Source: Rhabdornis inornatus (Eukaryota > Chordata > Aves > Passeriformes > Rhabdornithidae). Taken from it: DNA of 64,000 nucleotides. Below the pieces are notes generated by a model, which was given only the letters and a program-made list of their open reading frames with translations, was not told the origin of the DNA and did no database searches. Shown here piece after piece: positions 34,471-46,400 of this stretch. The position numbers were made by a program, and so were the translations under genes. Positions within the stretch are counted from its first letter, which is position 1, and the number at the start of each line of letters is the position of its first letter. The stretch covers positions 1,118,299-1,182,298 of the forward strand of contig VWZS01004485.1 of the NCBI GenBank assembly GCA_013397075.1. Reading direction: 5' to 3'.

Positions 34471-37400
34471 ACCTAAATTGTGCCTTTCCCTATCCCGAGC
34501 CATATCCTCTTCACTTAATCTCTTTAAGTGGGTTTTGAGCAGCTACCGATCTCAAAGCGCTTACTGAATTCTTTCTGCAAAGTTTTCTCCCAGAATATCG
34601 AATGGGTGTTTGGTAACAGTTTTTGTGAAAAAAAAAATGCGCTAGAATTATGGAGCCTGCTCTTCGCTTTGAACATCCGTGTATTTTTTTTACAGAATTT
34701 ATGGTAACAGCTTTTTGCTGAGCTTCAGTCCCAGGCTGCTGCCTTCGCCTTGTGCTAGGAAGCCAATGCAGCCGCCCACGCTTGCTATTCATCTCCATGC
34801 AGTAGTAGGTATAAAGAGGGAGAGGGGAGACAAAATACTTTCTGCAGGTGAGCCTTGTTTGCTTTTCCTCTGGGTTAAGGAAAAAAAAAAAAAGAAAGGT
34901 TGCCTTGAACTTGCTGTACTGAAACATTGTGTTAAACACATTAGAACTTTGCCAAGTAGTGTAATCGGCCAGGCCTGCCTGTGATGTTGTGTAATTCAGC
35001 TGAAGTCTGTAACCTTCACTTGGAGTAATGAGCAATTACTTCCTTGGGGGAAAATTATGTCCTGGTGAAACTGTTCTTTAAAATAACCTACACAACTCAA
35101 ACCTCAAAACATATTTAGATATTTTGGAAATATTATTTGGAAACAGGAACTAGATGAACTCTTAGGCCCCTTCCAGCCGAAATTATTCTGTGTTTCTGTG
35201 CTGCTGCTGTTTGTTCGTACAGTGTTTTGCAGGATGGAGTCCTGGTTTTTAAGTTTTCTAGGCTTTGTGGAGGGCAGTGATGCCACCTGCCAAGCCGGGG
35301 AGGTGGAGGTGGGGTGAGACACAGGCACAGGATCCAGTGGTGTGTTACAGCACACACAGGGTGTGTTACTGTAAGACTGGAGTGCTGCTGGAGCTTCACC
35401 CCCCTCTCCTCTCTGTGGCAACCCCAAATCTGCCCAAGCTCTGCTATCACACTACAGCTTACATGAAAATAAGCACTGGTAAACTGCAGAGGATGTTTTT
35501 AATTATATCTAGTGCTTTTTTACAAATACGACAAACATATTTGTGCAATATCTCTTTTATATTCTTTAATATTTTTTTACCTCGAATATAACAATGTTAA
35601 CTGCTGCGATTTCTTCTCCACAGGCAGAGGGGCTGAGGCACTAATACCTTGAGACCTTCAGTTTTATGCTTTCTTGACTTGCTAAACAGCAGCCTCATTC
35701 TTCAGGACTTGCAGCAGTGTGAAATGTAATCAGAGTGTTAGTGCACTTTGGTACCGGAATAATGACTACTGCAGAAGGTGAATACTAATTGGTTTAGGCT
35801 TCTTTCATGCCTGGCTATCTGAAGTTAGGCCCCTCAGCCATTAGATCCACTTACATCTCATATTTCTGTTTACAAATTTTGTCAAGGTATCGAGATGTTG
35901 CAAGGGGTTTGGATATGTAATTCTCATTGTTTCCAGTCATGTAGTTAATCAGTGGAAAGGCCTGAAGGGAGGACACAGGTTATTTGATCCCATGGCCAAG
36001 TGACAGAAGATTTTTTTTACTTTTACCCTACTGCTTCTACATTTAGAGTTTGATTCTGTGCCATGAATGTCAACTCTGATATTTCTTTGATTTATCACAC
36101 ATTCTCTATCTTTTAAATGTTGCTGATTTAAGCAGTGGACTAATGCCCTTTTATTACTCCTCACTAGTTGTCAAGAAGAAGCAAAATTATACTAGTGTGC
36201 ATGAAGCAGTGAAAGCTGGGGATGTAGAACAGCTTGCATCGATGATAAAAAGTGGAGCCAGTATTAATGAGGTGGATGTAGTTCACAAATTCACACCCTT
36301 GCAGTGTGCTGCCCACTCAGGAAGTCTGGAGGTAAAACATTACCTTGGTGTATAGGCATAGCTAGTCTTTTGCAAGTCCGTATTTCCTTCTTTGGGAGAG
36401 ACTGAACACAACATTGCTTTGAATCAATAATCTCTGCCTGTTTTTCTTATTAAATATATTCACCAAGAGCAGGAGTACAGGATTTTAAATTTTATTTTTT
36501 TTCTTTCCAAAGTCCCAGGCAATTTGCCTAATCAACTTTGCCATATTTTATGAAACCATTGGTTTTCTCACTCTGAGCAAAATATGCCTTATGGCTTCCC
36601 TTTCAGACTCATGACCTTCTTTTATCTCTATTGCATTTTCTCTTTCTCTTGAGATGCCTAGAAAATCCTGTAGGATGTGTTTAAGTTCTGCCATTTTTCA
36701 TTTGACTCTCCTACTTTGCAATCAGTGTGTTAGACTTTATTGAATTATCTGTCATCTGTTTGTCACTAAGCTCCTTGCAGAAATAGTGGAGGAACAAGAG
36801 GTGTAAGATGGCCTGAAAGAAGATAATAAATAATAATAATATATAATAAAAAGTTCTAACTAGCTGTCTTTGGATAGTTCATAAAGCTTTCCATTGCAAG
36901 CTGGAAAAAGGTGAATAAAACAAAACTAGGCCACGGAAGGATGAGAAGAGAGATGGGATTACATATGCCTAAGAAGCCAAATAGATTAAATGAAGCTTTA
37001 AATTTAGTACATGATATTTTTCCTGCCAGTGTTTTTAGCTGGAATTCATGTGAGCATGTTTGCATTGTTTTTTCCAATGCTTTTACCTCATGCCATGTGA
37101 ATACTCTCACAGGTTACATTTTACATCTGGAAGAATAAAATGAAAAAGTCATACTGTAACATCGATGCTAGGATCTGAATTAGTAGGTTATATGCACATT
37201 TTGTACCCTTGGGTGTAACCTGGAAAGTATAACTTACCCATAACTTTCTAATGCGCAAATACGTGTTTAAGGCATGCTCTGGGGTCTCGTATTTCCATAA
37301 GGAAGTATTCCAACGCTGTTTTGAAATGTAACTGTGATGGGTGAATTCTCGTTGAAATGTGCCTCAGAGACACGACATGAAAGTTAAATAAAAAGCCCTT

Positions 37401-40400
37401 TGGTTTGTTGAGCAGTGCCTTCAGTGGTTGCTGTGGCACGGAGCTGACACCACACACGTGACTGTGAGAGGCTGGACAGCAGCTCACCTGGCCGCCATCC
37501 GAGGGCAGGATGCCTGCATGCAGGTACTGTAAATACTCACTCTCAAGCAAAAGTTAGTTAATACTGGACAAATTCATTATGAAGATCAGCTGAGGGAGCC
37601 TCTCAGGGAGCTATGAGTAGCTTATATTGATGTCTTGACATTCAAATTAAAGTAGCCTTTTTCGAACCAGAGCACTCATTTGCGCTGTCTGTGCAAACAG
37701 ATCTATCTTGTGCAATACCAGGCTCCTGAGGTCAGCCCAGAGTTACCCTGCTGGTCATCATAAACCATCCTCTAGGAAATGTTTGCTTTTCCATCTTGTG
37801 AAATGAACTCGTGCTTTGCATTTCTTTCAGGCCTTGTTGCTGAGCGGAGCGGACGCAGCAGCTCGGGACGAGCGCGGGTGCACGGCCTCGCACCTGGCTG
37901 CAGCCCACGGGCACTCGTACACCCTGCAGAGCCTGCTGCGCACGGGGGCGGTGAGAGCCCTGCCTGCCTGCAGCCCTGCTGCACAGCCACAACCCGGCAG
38001 CTTTTCCCAAACAAAACTCTCCCTCGCTTGCACTGAGATTTAGGGCCGTAGATTAATTACTGTGGGGGAATTCATCCAGTGGCTACATTTTCATTTTGTT
38101 AGATTGTGATACACATTTAGGGAAATGATCAAAAAATGTAGAGAGAATCAATAATGTGAGTAAATCACCTTCCTCTGAGGATATAATTAAATGAACATCA
38201 GGTACTGGGGTGATGGTAATTTTTTGCAGCTCTAAAAATCTTCTATAGTAAAGGAGACATAAACTTAAAATAAAGAAAATTGGTCCAGATGCATATTTAA
38301 GGAATAATGACCAATTCTGGTCATTATGATGATAAAAACATATCTAAAAATGCACCTTTTCTAAGTGTATTAAATAAAAGCAAGAACCTGTGAAAATACC
38401 TGTCTTGAAAGTGTCACTGCATATAATGCGTGAACTTTGAAAAAATGTTATTTGGCTTGATTTAAATAATTTAACACAATGAACAGCTGATTCCCATATA
38501 TAAAATTTGTTTTGTATTTAAGATTCAGAAGTGAATGAATTAACCTGCTACTTTCATTTTAGGATGTAAATGTTTCAGACAGGAATGACTGGAAACCTGT
38601 TCATTATGCTGCTTTCCATGGTCGCTTGGGGTGTTTACAGCTTCTTGTTCGATGGGGAGCTTGTGTAGATGATGTGGATAACAACGGAAACCTTCCAGGT
38701 ATATCAGGATAAATCATATGTTTTTAAACCTTTGGTTTACAGTTGCTGTGAAATGTGATGATTGAGCAAATTATAACTAATGCACAGCAGCAGCATTTGC
38801 TATTTGATTCCATGCAATCCACATAGATAGTCCATTTTGCTAATGATGGGGGGATTTATAAAACCCAGAGTGTTGCTCTGTTGGTGACAGTATCCCCTTC
38901 ACTTCCTGCTGCTGCTAGCAAGGATGAGAGCTCACAAATGCTGGGATGGGGAGCAGGGTGAGCCTGACTGGGAGCAGGTGAGCAGCATCTCCTGTGTGCG
39001 TGATGGAGCTCCTGTGCCAGTGGAGGCCACAGGAGAAGGATACGTGGAGGCAGAGGCAGTTTCAGCTGCTATGTGCTCCTTGTTGAATTGGTGCCAGTGT
39101 AATGAGGTTCTGGTGTGTTTGCATGCAAGTTTTTGTATCCCACTGTTTCTTAACTGATTTTGTAAAACAGTTGTTTTCATTTTCCTGTGTCTTCTTCATC
39201 TTGATTTCTGGAATACTGCTTTTTCTGGATTATGTGTAATTTCCTAATTATCAGTGTATTTATTTTAGCACAAAAATTTGCTAGTGATTGTTCCTTGCTT
39301 TTTGTATTTTCTCCAGTATCCCTTTCCCTACCATACCACTGCCTCAATAGCCTCTGTAAGCTCAATGGTATTATTCCTGTCTTGGATTCTCCTTGCATCC
39401 TTTTAGCATTTTCCTTCTTATGGTTTGTCACATAATTTGTTCCAAAGAGCATATGTTTTTCTCTATAACTTGTATAGAGTTATCTTTATAAATCCCTCCT
39501 TAAAATCTTTTACCCTCTACTAAGGACTACTTACCTAGGAAACAGATAGCCATGCTCTGTTTTGGAAACCTGGGTCTTGTTAAAGGATGTGAGGCTCCTG
39601 CATCCCTGCAGGACATCTGGTGCATAAGCAGTAAGGGGTCATGATGTTAGGCACCCTGCGGGCAGCAGGGAAAGCAGCTTTATTTGCATTTGGGAGCACT
39701 TCCCTGATAACAGACTTCTGTGGAGAGAAAGTAGATGCCAGCACAGTTCTACTTAAATGCTCTGTGTAAAACGGTTAGTAGAAAACTGGTTTTGTTGTAT
39801 TTTGACATCTACAGAAGCTTGATCTTCCAACCTTTGTTCTGTTTAATTCGATCATATTATCTTCCAAAGGAAAGAGAATATTTTGGAACATGGCTAGTAA
39901 CAGATTAGTAGAAGTACTGTGCAAACCAGCTTGTTGTCTGCTTGTGTAACAGGAGCAAACTTAAATTATCTTTACACACTTCAGCTTCAAGATTAGCTGA
40001 ACCGCACTATAATTTTTCCTAAGATAATACTGGAAGAAATTTTCTGAGGTTGCAGTGCCAGGCACCGGAAACTTAAAAACTGCCTGCATCTTTTGTATGT
40101 GTGTGTTACAGCAAAGGGTCTAACTATCTTTGCTGATTTGCTTGCTAATATTTTGGAAGGAAAAAAATTCTGTGGCTCATTCAATGTACAGAATGGGCTG
40201 TGCTTATTGACTGAACATTTCAATTTGCTTTCTCTCTGTATTCATTTTTGGGCCACATCCATGCTTCTTTTATTGCTCACTAGTCAAACCTATTCTAAAT
40301 ATTTTTCTGACACAATTTTTTGACTTGTGGCTTTGAGAAGAGTGAATATTGTTAGTCTGGTTTTATAAAAGACAAGATGAAACACAGAGAAGTTGGGATA

Positions 40401-43400
40401 CCAACAGATTTTAGGTATCTGAAAATGGATTCATAAGGGTTGAGTCAGTTTTTCACTAGCTGACTTACCTTTAGCATGGTGCCCTTCTTTTCCCTTTTCC
40501 CTGAGAACCTAACTTACTGAGTAAAATTCAGACAATGGCAGAAACTACCCTTATTTCAGTGAAGCTCAGATTTTAAACAATCATCTGTACAGAGGTATCG
40601 TCATCTTGCTGTAAAACCAATATCCATAACTCTGTAGAGCAATTATGCTCTGGAAAGCTGTGGATGGTGTTGTTTGCTATAGAGAACTTGTGTGTGCCAG
40701 AAATGAAGTGACATGAGTGTTTTGGGTCCTGGGTACATTGTTTATTGATTGTGAAGACAGTGAGATTCTTACCCGGAAACAAACTAATCCTTTTGCCTCT
40801 AGAACATCTGCCAGCTGTTACAGAGCATTTTCATGGAGCGATAGATCATAACAAGCATTTGTTTGGCAAGCTCTTCTCATTAATGGGATTAGAAAATATT
40901 ACTTGTGTCAAACAAGTCAGTATGTGTTTGGTACCTCTTACTTTTTTGTAGGCCCCAAACTGTAGTAATATTAAATAAGTAAACCCCTGCATGGCCTAAA
41001 GGTCAGTTGAGGAATGTACCTTCAAATATTTTGTCCAGTAAAGCACCTATCACTGTCCTCATTTTATAGATGGGGTAACCAAGGGTGTGATGCAACTTGC
41101 TTGTGGTGGCACAGTAGAGCCTAAAGCAGAAATGGCCTTAGCTCCTAATCAAGGACACGGCTTGCTGTCCCTCTCTAAGGAGTATCCCTAGGATAGTGGA
41201 GTCAGGAAGCTGCTGTAGGCAGAGATCTGTGTTCCTGAGGGAGGTGGGGCTCCAGCAGTGCACTCTGAGCTAGGCCTTGCTGCTCTGTTGGGAGTCTGTT
41301 TTGTCTCCTGCAGTCAGCTCTGCAGGAAATCACCTTTGCAGATCCCATCCTTGGCAGCTTTACCTCCTTTGCCTAGGGCTGAACTCTATCCTGGGTGGGA
41401 GCTGAACATCCTTAGTTCAGCTGAGGCTGCTCTTCCCCTTGTGCAGTGTTGGATGGCTCATGTGCTGGTAGATGAGCCAGCTCTAACCATTGGTGAGAGC
41501 ATTGCTTTCCCAATGGGCAGCAGGGCTCAGCTCTAACACTCTTTGTTTCACTTGTGCTGTAGCACATCTGGCAGCAGTGGAAGGACACTTGCATTGCTTT
41601 AAGTTCTTGGTCGGGAAAATGGCCAGTGTTACACACACTCTCAAAGCCAGGAATGACCATGGTGAGACTCCAAGAGACTTGGCTGAACGGTTCTATAAAG
41701 ATAATATTCTGCAATATATTGATGGTGTGGAAAAAGAGAAGGAACATCCAGAGACACAGGAAGGTAAGTACAGATCAAGACATACTTTAAAAAGGCATTA
41801 TGTATAGTTCTGTAGAAGTACACAAAGGTGTACTTGTTATTTCAGGTCTGTGAAATTAATCTCTTAACTGTATGAAATGCCTGTAGCCATAACTAAGACA
41901 TGTTTAGTCAAGTGTCTGGTGAGCACTGCTGGTTACACAGCTGCATTTTAGCTGATTAATGAGCATCATCCTTGCTGCTTCTGAAGTGTACATACCTAAG
42001 TTGCTATGAGAAAGGTGAGCTGTGAGACAAATACCAGCATGTTCAGTAGAACTGCTGGCATCTGCTTGGAAACATGTGCATTTCATTTTCAGTTTTAGCT
42101 TTCCCAGCTCATGATGCTGCTTTCAAAGGAGACTTGTTAGTGGTTAGAAGACTAGTGAGAAGTGGAGTAGTCAATATTAATGAGCGGGACGATAAGGGAT
42201 CCACTCTCCTGCACAAAGGTCAGTAAATATGGTTTGTGTTTCAGCTTGTTACTCTTTGTTGCTGGTTTATTTACTTTGTTTTTCAAGTGGCTGCTTATTA
42301 GATTAACTTAATGAAAAACAGCATCTCATTTCTTGAGAGCTTGGAAAGGCAATGCGAAACCTGGTATTTTGTAATGTATGTGTGTGTGAGTCACTTAAAA
42401 ACAATATAACCAAGCTCAACTCAAGAAAAAAGAGCTTACAATAACAAGAAATCAGCATCTAAACTGAAAACTAAGTAGCTCTGACATTTATTTACTTACT
42501 ATTTTTATATCAATATTATATCAGCTTTGTTGGAATTAATCCTGATTTTCAGTGATGGAGGAAGAACAGATCAGGCCCATGAATTCCAGTTTTGAGTGAT
42601 AAGCAAGGCTGTATTCTAGCTATAAAAGCTCTTAATTTTCACTTAATTTTATGTGACTAAATAGTTTTTTGGGTTTTTTTTGTTTGTTTGTTTTTTTAAT
42701 CAAGCAAGATGTGGCTTTTAGAAACATCTGGCTGGCAAAGTATAAGGATGATCTGTATTGTGGCCTGGGCCTTTATTTGCTGAACACATCAGTACTGTGG
42801 GGATAAGTTGTAAAAACCATGACAAAGTCATTTGGTAGGGTGCTGTGAAGAAATATAAACTTCTGGTTGACACTTTGACATGTAGTGGACTGCTAGCATT
42901 ACAGAAAAAATTGGTCCTTTTGTGTTTGGGGGTTTCACAGTAATGCCTAAAAGAAGAAACAAAATATGAAAGAAAGAGGGAAGCTCTTTGTAATATGCTT
43001 TTAACACATTTCCTACATTTCTTTCTGACTAGATATAAGTGGTAGAATGTTTTAAAACATAACTGAAGTTCTCATTTAAAAAAAACCTAGTATGTAGTGA
43101 TTTTAAAATCCTACTTCCTTTTCTTGGAATGATGCTGACCTACAGTTTCATCCCCAGTGTTTACATGCTGATGTTGTAATTTAATTTCCTTATCTCAGTA
43201 AAAAAACAAATATAACAAATATCTGAAAGGGAGTGCTGTCAAGAAATGGATTTATTCGTCCCTGAGAAAATTAGTGTACAGTTTCATCTAGACTTGGCAA
43301 ATACCATCTTCCATAAGTGAGACATTGTTCCTGGCACCACGTGGTGGGAGCAGTAGCCGTGGCACATCGTATGAAGTAGGACTGTGTTAGGGTGCTGCTG

Positions 43401-46400
43401 AGAGGTGCTGCCTTGAGTATCTTCCCCAAGAAATGCTGTGCCTTTAGCTCCATCACAAAGCCCTGCTTCTCTCTTCTGAGACAGCAGCACACACCACAGA
43501 CTGGGGCAGTCAGCTGTGTCTGACACCTGGGAGCCAAAAGCCAGGGAGAGGTGACAGCACTTGGCTGCCAAACTGTGACATACAGGCCTTTCTTACCAGG
43601 GCAGCAGTTATTTGTGTGTCTTGTGCTTCGTACATGAGACTGGGCAAGTTTAGTTTAGCTTGTGTCCAGCAAGAGCTGCCAGTACATTTCCTGAACTAGA
43701 AAGACTCACAAACCACACTGCATGCTCTTCCCCAAAACTCTGTGTACCCAAGTGATGTCAGCATCTTGACACGCAGGCTCCTCTTGAAATAGTATCTCCC
43801 TTGTGGTGTTGTAGTGAGCCCAATCTCTGACACATCAAATAATGGCAAGAGAGGACATTTTAGGTTTGAAACATTTCAGTTGTATATAATTGACTTGTGT
43901 ATGCCTTCCTTCCCTTAGCTGCTGAATGGGGTCATATCCATTGCTTACAGTGGTTGGTTGAAATGGGAGCTGACTGTGACATTACAAATGATGCTGGAGA
44001 GACTCCAGAGGATATAGCCAAGAGGTAGCAGTACATATCCTGTAGCTCTGACACTTATTTACTTACTATTTGTGTATCAATATCATGTCAGCTTTGTTGG
44101 AATTAATCCTGATTTTCAGTGATTGAGAAAGAGGAGATCAGGCCCATGAATTCCAGCTCTGAGTGATAAGCAAGGCTGTATTGTAGCTATAATATTGTAG
44201 CTATAAAAGGTTTTAATTTTCACTCAATCTAATTTTCTTTTTTGTGAGGTCAGACACAAAAGAGGAAAACTAGCTCATTTGCAAGAGGACAGTTGTGAAC
44301 TGTTTGCTTACAGTTTGCTGTACAAAGTAAATGAGAAGTAGCAGAGGCCAGCTGAGTTTTGCATTAAGAAAAATAATGCAGATTCTGATGAGATTTAATT
44401 AAGAAATCCTGCAAAGGGAAGAGATGCCTCTGATGTAGGAGCCATTGCCATAAGATTCCATCAAGGCAGAGCTCATGCCATAAGAATACTACAAAAAGTT
44501 GATAGATAGTTGTAGCGTGTGTACAGTGCTTCCTTTAGTCCTGAAAGCCCTCTGATAAATGGGAACATGGACAGTTTCAGAGAGTTTCTACCACACGTGT
44601 TCTTCCAGATTTTAACTGTTCTCTGTGCAGATTTGGCCATCTGGCAGCTGTGGAACTTTTGACACCAAGAACTGCAAACAATAACTCTAGTGATGAAGAA
44701 CTAGATGAAAACAACATAAAGTTTTTTGAAACACATGGTGTGGAAGGGAGTACTGATAGCAAAGAAGATGTAACCCTGGATAAAGCAGAGAAAAGGAATG
44801 CACGCAGTAAGCACTGTATTTCCATCATCCCTTGTTTGCAAAAGTTGTTATCAAGACATTATAGTCCTAACTAGGACAGTTCCTGCCAACTGCTCTGATC
44901 GTTTGTTGTACATTGAGATGGTTGACAGGATATCTGTAATACTGAGCATTGAAACAAATTGTGGAATATTGGAAAGCAAGCAGAAGGCAATCAGATCATA
45001 ATTGTTACACCATTTTAATCCATGTTGGTGCAACAGTTTTGGATTGCTATTTGTTTTTGACATCTGCTTGCTGTGTGGGTGTCAGGTGTAGCTCAGTGTT
45101 TGCTGAGCAGTGTGATTTTTGTTCTTGTGTTTGTGAGACTATTTTCCAGACTATTGGATTCCAGCATGACTGTTTTCTCCTTGCATTTTATCTACCTCTG
45201 TCTTATAGTAAGGGCCTATCACAAGATTAAAGAACTTCAGCGACTTCTAGAAATTGCCTACAGCAACTACAGACAGCTGGGGGGAGTAACTGAAGAGGAG
45301 AGAAAGATAAAAAAAGAAGAAAGGAAAGTTGAGAAGTAAGGTCATTCTGCCCTGCTAATGTTTAACTCTGTGGGGCCCTCAGAGCTGATTGACACTCCAA
45401 TTGCTCTGGCCATTCTGTCTTTTCCACTTACCAACTTCAACCAGGCCAAAAGAAATGAACTGCAGCGATTTGTCTGGCCATTTCTGAACTTGAACCACCA
45501 GGATCAGCCCCACAACACAAGTGCTTGATAGGTCCATGATTCTTGTATGAGATCATTTGTTCGGTCTTCAGATTTTTCTGCGGATACGTGCAGTAGGTCT
45601 GATAGGTTCTGGCTGTTTTGTTTCCACTGAGGATGCCAAAGACATGTATGCCCTTCAGGAAATTTGAAAACAGGCAATAGTTTTAGCATGGCTTGGATGG
45701 AAGTGCATATACAGCAGAGATTATTCATTGACCTACTAACGTTTCTGTTCATTGGCAATATATTTCTGTGCTCAAGAAAGGATTAGCTTGTATCCAGACT
45801 ACAGGAAAAAGCTATTAGCAAACCTGCCCTTGCATGTGAAGCATTGTTCATGATATCTAATTCTCAGTGTCTCCATTAAATCAATTGGTTCTGTTAGATT
45901 GGTCAGGTGATTTGATGGACAGACTATCTACATTTCAAAGAAAAGTCTATCAAAGATTTAGAGATTTAACAATATTGCAGCCTCCAAAGACAGGCCTGTC
46001 TTCACCTCTGCCTGTCAAAGATTTTGTTACCCTCTGTTCTCAGTTTCTGTAAATAACCACCTCCATGATGTGTTTGGGCCAACCCTTTATTTGGTCACTG
46101 AGAGGAGACTGTCTGGGGGGTTTATATGCCATCAAGAAGACAGCAGACAGCAGTCTGTGTGGATCTGGAGCAGGTAGTAAGTGTCACAAATAGCAGCTGT
46201 GTATGTTTTACAGCCATATATGAGCCAGGAAACTGAAGTCAGGATTTCTTTTGGTTTCAGGTCACCCTTTGACTCAGCTTATGCTGAAAGTCCATCTTCC
46301 TTAAACTTGATATGTATACAATAGGTAACAGACACCTGCATCTGAGTCAGTTATTGTGAGCTCCTTTTTCAAGTTCTTGGAGAGGTGTAGGCACTTCCAG

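Noticed and set aside
33582..34538. 318-codon plus-strand open frame, with minus-strand open frames of 134-215 codons opposite it
   Set aside because: It spans a CpG island whose GC bias suppresses stop codons in several frames on both strands. Composition is Arg/Ala/Pro/Gly-rich without a recognisable domain. ANKRD42 exon 1 occupies a different frame here.
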